Below are positions 1-10,804 of a stretch of DNA of 64,000 bases, piece by piece. Location of the stretch: positions 826,655 to 890,654 of the forward strand of contig NZ_FOYW01000001.1 in the NCBI RefSeq assembly GCF_900115285.1, in the 5' to 3' direction. A model generated the notes under the pieces. The model was not told where the DNA came from and ran no database searches. It worked only from the letters and a program-made list of their open reading frames with translations. The number at the start of each line of letters is the position of its first letter. Position 1 is the first letter of the stretch. The position numbers and the translations under genes were made by a program. The DNA is from Marinobacter daqiaonensis (GTDB lineage Bacteria > Pseudomonadota > Gammaproteobacteria > Pseudomonadales > Oleiphilaceae).

Positions 1-170
1 AACCGGCCAGTCAGCAGGAACGGCGGGCCGAGGCCAGCGACCGTGAGCGAGGCCCGTCCAGCAACGTGGTACGTATAGCCAACGGTTGAAGCTGCCCGCA
101 GGCGCATCGGCCAAGCCATTCCCGATAATTCAGGCCCGCCGTGACGGTGTCCGTCTGATACCATATCGGG
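1..170. other. Upstream intergenic stretch without a supported gene
   Basis: No convincing coding sequence was found. A 61-codon minus-strand reading frame crosses the rluE start and resembles no family I recognise. The stretch probably holds the promoter of rluE and perhaps of a divergent gene outside the window, but no clear -35/-10 pair was picked out. Confidence 0.4.
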
Positions 171-815
171 ATGGCTACTCTTATCCTTCTGAACAAACCC
201 TATCTGACCCTCTGCCAGTTCAGTGACAGGCAGGGCCGTGCGACCCTGGCTGATCATGTCAGAGTCCCGGACGTCTACCCGGCGGGACGCCTTGACCACG
301 ATTCCGAGGGCCTGGTGCTGCTGACGGACGACGGCACACTCCAGCACCGGATCGCCTCTCCAAATCAGAAAATGGAAAAAACCTACCTTGTTCAGGTGGA
401 GGGGAGCCTTTCCGACGAGGCCCTGGAGCGCCTTTCCCGGGGAATCGAGCTGAAAGACGGGCCGACCCGACCGGCCCGGGCCCGACGCATCGAACCACCC
501 GGGTTGTGGCCAAGGGTCCCGCCGGTCCGGGACCGGGCCACCATTCCCACTTCCTGGCTTGAGCTGACCCTTACCGAAGGACGCAATCGCCAGGTGCGGC
601 GAATGACAGCCGCAGCCGGATTTCCTACCCTCAGACTGGTACGCTGGCGGATAGGCGAATGGACCCTGGACGGCCTTGCTCCGGGCGAATACCGCACCCT
701 TACCGTGCATCTGCCCAAAGCGCCCCCTGGGGCCGGAAGGGCCGGTCTCCGCACACAGCGGCCCCCTGGCCGTCGCCCCAAACCCAATCCGTCGAAAAGA
801 GGATCCCGAGTATGA
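171..815 (+). CDS. rluE: 23S rRNA pseudouridine(2457) synthase RluE
   Basis: This enzyme isomerises a uridine of 23S rRNA (U2457 in E. coli numbering) to pseudouridine. The 214-residue protein opens with the LLNKPY segment typical of the RsuA/RluB/E/F group. It carries the catalytic motif [10 protein letters not shown], with the nucleophilic aspartate at about residue 42, and the later [10 protein letters not shown] motif. There is no N-terminal S4 domain, which fits RluE rather than RluB or RsuA. The last 30 or so residues form a basic, proline-rich tail ([15 protein letters not shown]). The stop codon overlaps the ATG of the next gene by 4 bases (ATGA), so translation is probably coupled with nudJ, the same neighbour as in enterobacteria. 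Specificity for U2457 is inferred from family and context. Confidence 0.9.
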   Translation: MATLILLNKPYLTLCQFSDRQGRATLADHVRVPDVYPAGRLDHDSEGLVLLTDDGTLQHRIASPNQKMEKTYLVQVEGSLSDEALERLSRGIELKDGPTRPARARRIEPPGLWPRVPPVRDRATIPTSWLELTLTEGRNRQVRRMTAAAGFPTLRLVRWRIGEWTLDGLAPGEYRTLTVHLPKAPPGAGRAGLRTQRPPGRRPKPNPSKRGSRV

Positions 816-1261
816 CCTGGACACCCCATGCGACCGTTGCGGTTATTGTCGAGGACGATCAGGGCCGGTTCCTGCTGGTGGAAGAGGTTGTCGAGGGCAG
901 GAGGGTGTTCAACCAGCCCGCCGGACACATAGAGGAAGGCGAAAGCGTCATCCAGGCGGCCCGCCGGGAGGCTCTGGAAGAAACCGGGTGGCGGGTGGAG
1001 CCCCATGCGTTTCTCGGCATGTATCGGTACGTGGCGCCCGCCAACGGCGTCACCTACTTCCGGTTCTGCTTCGCAGCCCACCCCCGGCGCCACGTCACCG
1101 ATGAGCTGGACGACGGCATCGTGGCTGCTCACTGGCTGCCCCTGGAGGAAATCCGCCAGTTGGGGGAGCGCCTGCGCAGCCCCATGGTGCTGGACTGCAT
1201 ACTGGATTACCGAAAAGGCCGGCGATTTCCGCTGGATGTCATTGTGGAGCCGGAGGCATAG
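812..1261 (+). CDS. nudJ: Nudix hydrolase, NudJ-type phosphatase
   Basis: This is a small (149 aa) Nudix pyrophosphohydrolase. The Nudix box runs from about residue 38 to 60 (GHIEEGES, then REALEETGW) and contains the REXXEE metal-binding glutamates. In E. coli NudJ acts on thiamine and nucleoside di/triphosphates such as HMP-PP. I chose the ATG at 812, which overlaps the rluE stop, because homology begins there with [17 protein letters not shown]. Upstream in-frame codons only re-read rluE in another frame. The gene lies in the order rluE-nudJ-mnmA-hflD-purB that is conserved in gammaproteobacteria, which supports the NudJ assignment over other Nudix families. Confidence 0.88.
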   Translation: MTWTPHATVAVIVEDDQGRFLLVEEVVEGRRVFNQPAGHIEEGESVIQAARREALEETGWRVEPHAFLGMYRYVAPANGVTYFRFCFAAHPRRHVTDELDDGIVAAHWLPLEEIRQLGERLRSPMVLDCILDYRKGRRFPLDVIVEPEA

Positions 1262-1315
1262 GATTCCCAAAGAATGTTACAATCGCCCTTTTGACATTCG
1301 CAGGCGCAGGCAACA

Positions 1316-2500
1316 GTGACAATCGCACCCATGAATCCGCCAGATTCCAGGCAACCTGAGGCCACCCGGGTCATCGTCGGCATGTCCGGCGGCGTTGATT
1401 CCTCCGTGGCCGCCTGGCTGCTCAAGGACCAGGGCTACCAGGTGGAAGGCCTGTTCATGAAGAACTGGGACGAGGACGACGGCACCGAATACTGCACCGC
1501 CATGACCGACCTGGCGGACGCCAGGGCCGTGGCCGAGACCATCGGTATTCCCCTGCACACCGCGAGCTTTGCCGCGGAGTACTGGGACCGGGTGTTCGAG
1601 CACTTCCTGTCAGAATACAGCGCCGGCCGCACCCCGAACCCCGATATTCTCTGTAACAAGGAGGTCAAGTTCCGGGCGTTTCTCGATTATGCGGTCACCC
1701 TGGGAGCGGACTATATCGCCACCGGTCATTACACCCGCCAGCGTCCCGATCCCGAAAACCCTGGCAGGGCACAACTGCTCAAGGGCCTGGATAACAACAA
1801 GGACCAGAGTTATTTCCTCCACGCGGTTTCCGGCGAACGCATTGCCCGCACCCTGTTCCCGGTGGGAGAACTGGAGAAGCCCGAAGTGCGTCGTATCGCC
1901 GGGGAGCAAGGCTTTGTCACCCATGACAAGAAAGACTCCACCGGCATCTGTTTCATCGGGGAGCGTAAGTTCAGCGACTTCCTGAAGCAATACCTGCCGG
2001 CCCAGCCCGGCGAGATCCAGACTCCCGACGGTCAGGTCATCGGCCGCCACCAGGGCCTGATGTACCACACTATCGGCCAGCGCCAGGGCCTCGGGATCGG
2101 CGGCCTGAGCAACTTCGGTGACGAACCCTGGTACGTCGCCGAGAAAGACCTGGGCAGAAACGTTCTTGTCGCGGTTCAGGGCAAGCATCACCCCCTGCTC
2201 TTTTCCCGGGGCCTGCACTGTGCGCCGGTGGACTGGATCGCCGGACACCCCCCTGCCCGGAGCTTCCGCTGCAGGGCCAAGACCCGCTACCGCCAGCCGG
2301 ACCAGGACTGTGAGGTCACCGTCACGGGTGCCGGCACCCGGGTGGTCTTCGATGATACCCAGCGAGCGGTGACGCCCGGCCAGTCGGTGGTGTTCTACGA
2401 TGGCGAGGTCTGCCTGGGCGGCGCCGTGATAGAGCGCACCTGGCGGGACAATGAGAAGGAACCGGACATGCCCCGGGCCCGGGAGGCACAGGCATCTTGA
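1316..2500 (+). CDS. mnmA: tRNA-specific 2-thiouridylase MnmA
   Basis: MnmA thiolates U34 in the anticodons of tRNA-Lys, -Glu and -Gln, using ATP and sulfur relayed through TusA and related carriers. The 394-residue protein shows the PP-loop SGGVDSS (about residues 24-30). It also has the two catalytic cysteines, in [12 protein letters not shown] (about Cys113) and [10 protein letters not shown] (about Cys212). The start is taken as GTG at 1316; an in-frame ATG at 1331 would shorten the protein by five residues and cannot be excluded. The gene overlaps hflD by 4 bases. A tusA-like gene at 19945-20187 encodes a plausible member of the same sulfur relay. Confidence 0.93.
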   Translation: MTIAPMNPPDSRQPEATRVIVGMSGGVDSSVAAWLLKDQGYQVEGLFMKNWDEDDGTEYCTAMTDLADARAVAETIGIPLHTASFAAEYWDRVFEHFLSEYSAGRTPNPDILCNKEVKFRAFLDYAVTLGADYIATGHYTRQRPDPENPGRAQLLKGLDNNKDQSYFLHAVSGERIARTLFPVGELEKPEVRRIAGEQGFVTHDKKDSTGICFIGERKFSDFLKQYLPAQPGEIQTPDGQVIGRHQGLMYHTIGQRQGLGIGGLSNFGDEPWYVAEKDLGRNVLVAVQGKHHPLLFSRGLHCAPVDWIAGHPPARSFRCRAKTRYRQPDQDCEVTVTGAGTRVVFDDTQRAVTPGQSVVFYDGEVCLGGAVIERTWRDNEKEPDMPRAREAQAS

Positions 2501-3150
2501 GCAGGTCCCTTACCGATCAGACCCTGGCTCTCGCCGGGGTTTTCCAGGCCGCAACCCTGGTAAGCCAGGTGGCCCACCAGGGCCGCTGCGCGGAGTCGAG
2601 TCTCGAGACCTCCCTGCGGTCTCTGTTCGTGACCAATCCGGACAATACCCTGGAGGTTTATGGCGGCGAGCTGATGAATCTGCGGGAGGGGCTTGATGCC
2701 CTCGCCAAGATCCTCAGCAACGAGACCCGACAACAGGACACTGCGGTTCTGCGATATGCCCTTAACCTGTTGCAGCTGGAAGCAAGCCTCAATCGCAACC
2801 GTGACATGCTCGATGCCATTGGCCAGCGCATCAATCAGGCCCGCCACACCGCCAACCACTTCGGCTATGTGCACGGCAACCTGATCGGCAACCTGGCCTC
2901 CATCTACGCGGACACCATCAGCACCTTCCGTCTGCGCATCCAGGTCACCGGTGACCCGGCGATTCTGCAGCGGGAGGAGAACGCTGCCCGGGTCCGGGCC
3001 CTGCTGCTGGCCGGCATCCGCTCGGCAGTGCTCTGGCGCCAGAACGGCGGTCGCCGCTGGCAACTGATCTTCCGTCGTCGCAAGGTCGCCGCTCTCGCCC
3101 GGCAGCTTGCCGAACAGGCCAATCACTCGGTCTATAACCGGGAACCCTGA
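2497..3150 (+). CDS. hflD: High-frequency lysogenization protein HflD homolog
   Basis: This 217-residue, mostly helical protein of the HflD family begins [23 protein letters not shown], with the segment [17 protein letters not shown] characteristic of the family. In E. coli HflD is a membrane-associated protein that binds lambda CII, but its host role is not settled. The start codon is TTG at 2497, which overlaps the mnmA stop in a TTGA junction. No better ATG or GTG is available at the correct position. Its place between mnmA and purB is the family's conserved context. There is no evidence of a phage in the window, so the name reflects homology only. Confidence 0.88.
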   Translation: MSRSLTDQTLALAGVFQAATLVSQVAHQGRCAESSLETSLRSLFVTNPDNTLEVYGGELMNLREGLDALAKILSNETRQQDTAVLRYALNLLQLEASLNRNRDMLDAIGQRINQARHTANHFGYVHGNLIGNLASIYADTISTFRLRIQVTGDPAILQREENAARVRALLLAGIRSAVLWRQNGGRRWQLIFRRRKVAALARQLAEQANHSVYNREP

Positions 3151-3180
3151 GCGCAGGGGCAGCCGGCTGCCAACCGCTGA

Positions 3181-4638
<1,458 letters not shown>

Positions 4639-4640
4639 TC

Positions 4641-5804
4641 ATGACGACCCCCACACTCCTGCCCGGTGGCATGCCCGCGAAAACCTTTCTCAGGGACTAC
4701 TGGCAGAAGAAGCCGCTGGTGATCCGCCAGGCGTTCCCCGGGTTCCAGTGCCCGGTCAGCGCCGATGAGCTGGCCGGTCTGGCCTGTGAACAGGCGGTGG
4801 AGTCCCGCATGGTGATCGAGCAGGAGAACGGTCACCCCTGGCAACTCCATAATGGCCCCTTCAGCACAGACCATTTCACCTCACCACCGGAGGGCAACTG
4901 GACACTGCTGGTTCAGGGTCTGGATCACTGGGTGCCGGAGGTGGCCGACATCCTGGACCACTTCCGCTTCGTCCCCAACTGGCGGCTGGACGACATCATG
5001 GCCAGCTTTGCGCCACCGGGGGGCAGCGTGGGACCCCATTACGACCAGTACGACGTATTCCTTTTGCAGGGACAGGGCCAACGCCGCTGGCAATTCGGCG
5101 GCCAGTGCAGTGAACAGTCCCCCCGCGTGGAGGGCACACCCCTGCGCATCCTGCGGGACTGGCAACCCGAGGAGGAAGTTATCCTGGAGCCCGGCGACAT
5201 GCTTTATCTGCCTCCGGGTATTGGCCATCACGGAATCGCCGAGGACGACTGCATCACCCTGTCCGTGGGTTTCCGCGCTCCCACAGTGGATGATCTGCTC
5301 ACCGGGTTCACCGACTTCCTCTGCTCCGAGACAGACGTTTCCGCCCACCTGCCGGACCGGAATCCCGGGCTGCCGGAAAACCCCGGAGTCATCGGCGCCG
5401 GAGTGCTGGACAGGCTTGACGCCCTGATCCGGGAACGGGTGTCGGACCGACGTCAGCTGGCGCTCTGGTTCGGCCAGTTCAGCACCGCCCCCAAGAACAG
5501 CGATATCGTGATACCCGCCGAGCCACCGGTGGCTGCGGAGGAATTGCTGGATGCCATCGCCGCAGGTGCCCTGCTACGCTGGAACGAAGGCTCCCGTTTC
5601 GCCTTCACCGAACTGGAGGAGCAGACCGCCCTGTTCGTGGATGGCGAACGCTATCTGCTGAGCGGTGATGCCAGGCCCCTGGCGCCGGCATTGTGTGCCT
5701 CCAGCCGTCCCGACCAGGCGGCGCTGATGCAGCTCTGCCGGGACCCGGCACTGGCCGAGCTGATGACCGTACTCTACAACCAGGGAAGCGTGTATTTCGA
5801 ATGA
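4641..5804 (+). CDS. roxA: Ribosomal protein L16 arginine hydroxylase (JmjC/cupin oxygenase)
   Basis: This 2-oxoglutarate/Fe(II) oxygenase of the YcfD/RoxA family hydroxylates an arginine of ribosomal protein L16 in E. coli. The 387-residue protein has an N-terminal cupin/JmjC domain. Iron-binding residues are visible as HYD (about His133, Asp135) in GPHYDQYDVFLLQ and a distal His in GIGHHG (about residue 196). A C-terminal dimerisation and winged-helix part follows. It sits 2 bases after purB and its stop overlaps the next ATG (AATGA). L16 as substrate is inferred from family membership, which the sequence supports well. Confidence 0.86.
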   Translation: MTTPTLLPGGMPAKTFLRDYWQKKPLVIRQAFPGFQCPVSADELAGLACEQAVESRMVIEQENGHPWQLHNGPFSTDHFTSPPEGNWTLLVQGLDHWVPEVADILDHFRFVPNWRLDDIMASFAPPGGSVGPHYDQYDVFLLQGQGQRRWQFGGQCSEQSPRVEGTPLRILRDWQPEEEVILEPGDMLYLPPGIGHHGIAEDDCITLSVGFRAPTVDDLLTGFTDFLCSETDVSAHLPDRNPGLPENPGVIGAGVLDRLDALIRERVSDRRQLALWFGQFSTAPKNSDIVIPAEPPVAAEELLDAIAAGALLRWNEGSRFAFTELEEQTALFVDGERYLLSGDARPLAPALCASSRPDQAALMQLCRDPALAELMTVLYNQGSVYFE

Positions 5805-6775
5805 CGCTCAGGTTCCGAAAGTACAGCTGGCAGCTGGCCCCAAAGGTTATCAAGGACATCCGCCAGGCTGTCTTCATCGACGAGCAGAGGGTACCGCCCG
5901 AGCTGGAGTGGGACGATACCGACGAGATCGCCGACCATTTCGTGGCGGTAACCTCCGATAACACGCCGGTGGCGACCGCGCGCCTGTTCAGAACCCTGGA
6001 TGAGACAGGTCACATCGGGCGCATGGCAGTACTGCCGGAACACCGGGGACAGGGTATTGGCGAAGCCATGCTGCGGCACCTGATGGCTGAGGCCGAGGGC
6101 GAGGTCGAAGACCTGCACCTGTCCGCTCAGGAACACGCGGTGCCGTTCTACCAGCGCAGCGGTTTCCATGTCTGTAGCGGACCTTACGACGATGCCGGCA
6201 TCCCCCATTTCGCGATGCGTTGCCTGGCCCCGGAACTGGTCAACAACAGCTTCTCCGCCGAAAGACCCCGCCGGCGCCCCATGATACTGGGCGCCGACGA
6301 CCAAAGCTGGCTGATCGACCGTGACCACCAGGTATCCCCTCTCATGGACAGCCTTATCGGTCAGGCCCGCCAGCGGCTGTGGCTCTACGACCGGCTTCTG
6401 GACCACGAAATCTACGATCGCGAGCGCTTCCGGGATCTGTTGTCCGCCCTGGCCCGACATCATCGCAACAGCGAAGTCCGGCTGCTGATTCATGACGACG
6501 GGCCACTGGTGAAGCGCCGCCACCAGGTGGTGGAACTACTGCGCCGCCTGCCCAGCTCGATCACACTCAGACTGGTCAACGACGACTATCCGGCGGAAGG
6601 GCACCCGTTCCTGCTGGTGGACCGGGAAGGGGTGCTGGTCCGTCACCGTTTCGACCGCCCCGACGGGTTCGCGGGTTTCGCCGACAGCGGCCGGGTCAAG
6701 CTGCTGGCGGATACCTTCCAGCGCATGTGGGATACCGCCCGGCCGTCTCTGGAACTACGGGAACTACCGCTCTGA
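5801..6775 (+). CDS. GNAT-family acetyltransferase with C-terminal unknown domain
   Basis: This 324-residue two-part protein has a GNAT fold at residues 1-150. Its acetyl-CoA pyrophosphate loop is in VLPEHRGQGIGEAML, and it has the LSAQEHAVPFYQRSGF pattern seen in the ElaA/YjdJ-like group. The C-terminal part (about 160-324) is not a GNAT domain. It includes WLIDRDHQVSPLMDSLIGQARQ and RLLIHDDGPLVKRRHQVVELLRRLP, which suggests a degenerate phospholipase-D-like nucleotide or phosphate fold, but I cannot name it with certainty. The ATG at 5801 overlaps the roxA stop, so the two are probably co-translated. The 3' end overlaps the convergent LysR gene by 12 bases. The substrate is unknown. Confidence 0.75.
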   Translation: MTLRFRKYSWQLAPKVIKDIRQAVFIDEQRVPPELEWDDTDEIADHFVAVTSDNTPVATARLFRTLDETGHIGRMAVLPEHRGQGIGEAMLRHLMAEAEGEVEDLHLSAQEHAVPFYQRSGFHVCSGPYDDAGIPHFAMRCLAPELVNNSFSAERPRRRPMILGADDQSWLIDRDHQVSPLMDSLIGQARQRLWLYDRLLDHEIYDRERFRDLLSALARHHRNSEVRLLIHDDGPLVKRRHQVVELLRRLPSSITLRLVNDDYPAEGHPFLLVDREGVLVRHRFDRPDGFAGFADSGRVKLLADTFQRMWDTARPSLELRELPL

Positions 6776-7774
6776 GCGATGGGGGCCGTCGGGCTCCGCC
6801 GACTCGAACTGACGCCCGAATTCGGCGAATTCCTCATCCACTTCCTCTGCCACTTCCGCCACCAGGCGTCGTAGCCACTGGTGGTCCGCGTTATGCTGCA
6901 GCAGCGGGCTCCAGGCCATCTTCAGCTCAAAAGGCGGAACATCGAAGGGTGGCGGCTTGATCACCAGGTTGGGGTTATCCTTCTGCAGCCATGCCGCCCG
7001 GCTGGGGAGGGTGGCGATCAGATCGTGCTGCTCTGCCAGCAGCATGGCGACCTGGTAATGGCGGGTGAACACGGATATCCGACGCTTGCGTCCCATCAGA
7101 CCCAGGGCCTCATCCACCCAGCCCAGGCGCTGCACATCCTTGGGGTTCACCCCGACCCCGACCCCGAAGCCGGTCTTGCTGACCCAGATGTGACTGGCCT
7201 CCAGGTAGCTGTCCAGGGTAAAGGGGTCCTGGAGTATCGGGTTGCGGACATTCATCAGGCAGGCGAAATATTCCGTCCACAGGGTTTTCTGGTGAAACGA
7301 CTGGGGAATCTTGTCGAAGCGGTTGATGGCCATGTCGAGCCGGCCCTGTTCGACGTCCTGGAAGCTGACATCGCTGGGGGTGAGCACATCCAGGGTCACA
7401 TTGGGGGCCTCCTGGCGGATACGACGGAGTACCCGGGGCATCAGGCAGGATTCGGCATAGTCACTGGCCATGATGCGAAACACCCGCTGGCTGTCCTGGG
7501 AGGAGAACGGGGTTTTCTCCTGCACCGCCTGCTCGATGTCCGACAGAATGCCCCGCACCAGCGGCTGCAGCTCCGCCGCCCGCTCGGTGGCCGTCATACC
7601 CTCGCTGGTGCGGACAAGCAGTGGATCACCGAAAAGATCCCGGAGCCGCCTCAGGCCATTGCTCATGGCTGGCTGGGTAATGCCGAGATGATTGGCGGCC
7701 TTGGTGACATTCTTCTCCCGCAGGAGCACGTCCAGGTAGACAAGAAGGTTGAGATCAACGCGGGAAATGTCCAT
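6764..7774 (-). CDS. LysR-family transcriptional regulator
   Basis: This 336-residue LysR-type regulator has an N-terminal winged helix-turn-helix at residues 1-65 (DLNLLVYLDVLLREKNVTKAANHLGITQPAMSNGLRRLR). A periplasmic-binding-protein-like effector domain follows from about residue 95. The NodD/LinR-like subgroup is suggested by the sequence LLVRTSEGM and PPNVTLDVLTPSD-type segments, but the effector and targets cannot be read from sequence. The C-terminus is extended and acidic (EVAEEVDEEFAEFG). The gene is convergent with the GNAT gene, overlapping by 12 bases, and divergent from the membrane-anchored unknown at 7967. LysR regulators often control the divergent neighbour, but no target can be proved here. 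Confidence 0.85.
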   Translation of the reverse strand: MDISRVDLNLLVYLDVLLREKNVTKAANHLGITQPAMSNGLRRLRDLFGDPLLVRTSEGMTATERAAELQPLVRGILSDIEQAVQEKTPFSSQDSQRVFRIMASDYAESCLMPRVLRRIRQEAPNVTLDVLTPSDVSFQDVEQGRLDMAINRFDKIPQSFHQKTLWTEYFACLMNVRNPILQDPFTLDSYLEASHIWVSKTGFGVGVGVNPKDVQRLGWVDEALGLMGRKRRISVFTRHYQVAMLLAEQHDLIATLPSRAAWLQKDNPNLVIKPPPFDVPPFELKMAWSPLLQHNADHQWLRRLVAEVAEEVDEEFAEFGRQFESAEPDGPHRSER

Positions 7775-7966
7775 GGGGGATAAGAGGCCTCCGGGATACC
7801 TGGCACCAGTATGAAGTGGTCATTGTAACACCAGTAACAACTTGCTACGGAATGGGTTAGACTTTTCTGCTAGTCTTCCAGAGACTTGCGACTTTCACGG
7901 GGGATCGCCAAGACTCCCTCTTCCCGACTCAGAATGATAACCATCAGGGGAGCGCGTCCGGCATTC

Positions 7967-8737
7967 ATGGATACCGTAACCATCGTTCTTTTACTTCTCG
8001 CTGTTGTTGTTTTTTCAATCATCATTGTGGTGATAAGCCAGTTGCGGGAGCGCGCCAGGATCGAACGGGCCAGAAGGGTCGCCGCCCTGGAAGATGCCTA
8101 TAACCGGGCCCGGCGGATCTATGACGAACTTCCAGGCCAGTACCTGACCCGTGATACCAAGCTGCTGCTGCTTCGCCGCATGGAGGAGCTTTGCCAGCGT
8201 CTGGTGGAGGAACGAGCCGACCTGCCCCTGAGGGATTGGGCCAACAGCGTCCGCGAACAGAAACAGAAGGTGATGGACGGCACCGATGAGCACCCGAAGG
8301 TCATCATCGACTCGCCGGACAAATCCAACTACATCAAGGATCTTCTGCAGAGCCTCTTCAAACTCATCGAGTCCCTGCACAAGTCCGGCAAGATCAATTC
8401 GTCCACCGCCCGGGCGGAATTGCGCCACGTGCTGTTCACCATTCACAAGACCCATGCCGACCTGTTTGTCTTCCAGGCCCGGGATCATGTCCGCCAGAAC
8501 CAGCTGCGCAAGGCCATACATGCCTATCATCTCGCCGCCACGGAAATGGCAAAGTCGAAGGGCAACGACATGGCCGCCAAGGCAGTTGCCAGCTTCAAGG
8601 CCCGGATCCGGGATCTGGAAGCCGAGCTGGCCAGCGGCCAGTCCACTCGTTCCGCGGAACAGCAGGGCCGGCTGGACAAGGAGTGGGACACCTTCCTCCA
8701 CGATGACAACTGGAAGAAGAAAGCGGACTACGACTGA
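7967..8737 (+). CDS. Membrane-anchored helical protein of unknown function
   Basis: The function is not recognised. The 256-residue protein has one strong transmembrane segment at about residues 5-24 (IVLLLLAVVVFSIIIVVI), followed by a positively charged stretch (RERARIERARR). The rest is a long, charged, mostly helical soluble domain that includes DTKLLLLRRMEELCQRLVEE. This layout fits an inner-membrane anchor with a cytoplasmic helical domain. The ATG at 7967 puts the hydrophobic segment right after the start; upstream in-frame starts at 7886 (TTG) and 7934 would add an arginine-rich extension. It lies 57 bases upstream of the hybrid kinase on the same strand, so the two may be co-transcribed. 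A role in the same signalling path is only a guess. Confidence 0.7.
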   Translation: MDTVTIVLLLLAVVVFSIIIVVISQLRERARIERARRVAALEDAYNRARRIYDELPGQYLTRDTKLLLLRRMEELCQRLVEERADLPLRDWANSVREQKQKVMDGTDEHPKVIIDSPDKSNYIKDLLQSLFKLIESLHKSGKINSSTARAELRHVLFTIHKTHADLFVFQARDHVRQNQLRKAIHAYHLAATEMAKSKGNDMAAKAVASFKARIRDLEAELASGQSTRSAEQQGRLDKEWDTFLHDDNWKKKADYD

Positions 8738-8794
8738 TCAGCGGGCGAACGCCCGCGGGATCCGGATACAGGGACCAGCGACCCAGGGACCATA

Positions 8795-10783
8795 TTGAAA
8801 CAGCTTTTCCGTAACCGCCTGTCCTATCGCCTCACACGCAACACGGTGCTGCTCGCCATGGCCGTGGGGCTTGTCCTCAACCTGATCCAGGTTACGGTGG
8901 AATACCACGCCACCCGGGCCTTCATGGATCAGGACGTGAAGGCGTTGATGGAAATAAGTCACAGCCCCGCCTCCCAGATCGCCTACAATATCGACACCCG
9001 CCTGGCCAATGAGCTGCTTGAGGGCATGCTGCACCACCCGGCGGTTATTGATGCCCGCATTCTCGACCCGGAACAGCGCACTCTTGCCGCCGCCAGCCGC
9101 GGCAGCGGGGATACCCGTTACCGCTGGCTCAGCAATCTGCTGTTCGGGGAGACCCGGCGCTATTCCCTGCCCCTGGAAGTAAGCGACCTGCGGGAAATTG
9201 AACTGGGCCACCTAGTGGTGACCGTCTCAACCACCCACTATGGCAACATTTTTCTTTCCCGGGCCAGCTTTATCCTGATCAGCGGCATCCTCAAAAGCCT
9301 GGCGCTTTCGCTGCTGCTGCTGGTGGTGTTCTACCTGGTGCTCACCAAGCCGATGCTGCGGGTGATCAAAAGCCTCCAGGAAGTAAAGGATGCCCCTGAG
9401 AAGGCACGCCTGCCGGTCCCCGGCTCCCACGAGCGAGACGAGATCGGCAGCATGGTGGCCATCATCAACCACCACCTGGAAACCGTCGATGCCTCCCTGA
9501 GTCAGCTGCGGGCGGTGGAAAGCCAGATGAAGGATTACTCCGGCCAGCTGGAACGGGAGGTGGAGGACCGGACCCGGGAAATATCGGAAAAGAACCAGGC
9601 GCTGCAGCGGAGCAACCGCGCCCTGGTCCGGGCCAAGGAAGACGCGGTTCGCCGGGCCCAGACCCGCGCCCGGTTCCTTGCCAGCATGAGCCATGAGATC
9701 CGCACCCCGCTCAATGGGGTACTGGGCATGCTGGAACTGGCCCTGGAAGGCGATCTGCAGCCGGCCCAACGGCATCAGCTTGAAATCGCCCAGGGAGCGG
9801 GACAGGGCCTGCTGAACCTGCTCAACGATATCCTGGACATTTCCAAGGTGGAAGCCGGCAAACTGGACCTGGAGGTGATTTCCTTCGACCTGCGCAAGCT
9901 GGTCCAGGAGTGCGCCACCATCCATTACGAGCAGGCCAGGCGCAAGGGCCTGGAGTTCGAGACCAGGCTGGAATCGGATCTGGCTTCCCGTTATCTCGGT
10001 GACCCAACACGCATCCGGCAGGTGATCAACAACCTGCTGGCCAATGCCATCAAGTTTACCGAGAGCGGCCGGGTTTCCATTCACCTGGCCCAGACCCCGG
10101 AGGGTGTTCGCCTGGAGGTTCGCGATACCGGCATCGGTATGTCACGGGAGGCGCTCCACCGGATCTTTTCCCCCTTTTCACAGGCCGACTCCGATACCAC
10201 GCGGCGCTATGGAGGCACCGGCCTTGGCCTGGCACTCTGCCAGCAGCTGGTGGAGCGCATGCATGGCCAGATACAGGTCGATTCCAGGGCCGGCCAAGGT
10301 ACCTGGTTCACCGTGTCGCTACCGTTGCCGGAAGATCGCAGCGTGCCCGCCGGTGACCCGCTTGATATGAAGCAGGCCACCAACAGCCATCCCAACGGCC
10401 TACAGGGCTGTCGTATTCTGCTGGTGGAGGACAACCGGGTAAACCAGATTGTGGCATCGGGCCTGTTACAGAAAATGGGCCATGAGGTGGACCATGCCGA
10501 CAATGGCGAGCGGGCCCTGTCTGCACTCTCCCTCAAGCCCTATGACCTGGTGCTGATGGATTGCCAGATGCCGGTAATGGATGGCTACGAGGCCACCCGG
10601 CGGATACGCGAGAAAGCCGAGTGGCGTGACCTGCCGGTGGTAGCGGTTACCGCCAACGTCATGTCCGGTGACCGGGACGCCTGCCTGGCGGCCGGCATGA
10701 ACGACTACATCACCAAACCCTACAACCGCCGGGTGCTGGAGGATGTGATCCGGCGCTGGGTCAGCTGCGCTCCGCCCGGTTAA
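8795..10783 (+). CDS. Hybrid sensor histidine kinase/response regulator
   Basis: This 662-residue membrane sensor has a first transmembrane helix at about residues 17-35 and a periplasmic sensing region at about 36-155. A second transmembrane helix lies at about 155-185, then a HAMP-like linker and coiled coil (SQLRAVESQMKDYSGQLEREVEDRTREISEKNQALQ in two blocks). Next come a HisKA domain with the phospho-acceptor in MSHEIRTPLNG and a HATPase domain with N-, G1- and G2-box motifs (INNLLANAIKF, DTGIGM, GGTGLGLALC). A C-terminal receiver domain has the phospho-acceptor aspartate in LVLMDCQMPVMDGYEATR. The start is TTG at 8795, preceded by CAGGGA. There is no Hpt domain, and no cognate regulator gene is adjacent. 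The signal is unknown. Confidence 0.9.
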   Translation: MKQLFRNRLSYRLTRNTVLLAMAVGLVLNLIQVTVEYHATRAFMDQDVKALMEISHSPASQIAYNIDTRLANELLEGMLHHPAVIDARILDPEQRTLAAASRGSGDTRYRWLSNLLFGETRRYSLPLEVSDLREIELGHLVVTVSTTHYGNIFLSRASFILISGILKSLALSLLLLVVFYLVLTKPMLRVIKSLQEVKDAPEKARLPVPGSHERDEIGSMVAIINHHLETVDASLSQLRAVESQMKDYSGQLEREVEDRTREISEKNQALQRSNRALVRAKEDAVRRAQTRARFLASMSHEIRTPLNGVLGMLELALEGDLQPAQRHQLEIAQGAGQGLLNLLNDILDISKVEAGKLDLEVISFDLRKLVQECATIHYEQARRKGLEFETRLESDLASRYLGDPTRIRQVINNLLANAIKFTESGRVSIHLAQTPEGVRLEVRDTGIGMSREALHRIFSPFSQADSDTTRRYGGTGLGLALCQQLVERMHGQIQVDSRAGQGTWFTVSLPLPEDRSVPAGDPLDMKQATNSHPNGLQGCRILLVEDNRVNQIVASGLLQKMGHEVDHADNGERALSALSLKPYDLVLMDCQMPVMDGYEATRRIREKAEWRDLPVVAVTANVMSGDRDACLAAGMNDYITKPYNRRVLEDVIRRWVSCAPPG

Positions 10784-10804
10784 CCATGCGAACAGGGGCT
10801 GGCT

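Noticed and set aside
11..196. Minus-strand 61-codon reading frame at the left edge
   Set aside because: It crosses the rluE start, shows no family resemblance and has arginine-rich composition typical of out-of-frame GC-rich DNA.
392..1270. Long minus-strand reading frame opposite rluE/nudJ
   Set aside because: It is the antisense shadow of two well-supported genes.
2497..3150. hflD as evidence of a prophage
   Set aside because: The name comes from lambda lysogenisation in E. coli, but the gene is a core gammaproteobacterial gene in its normal context and no phage gene is nearby.
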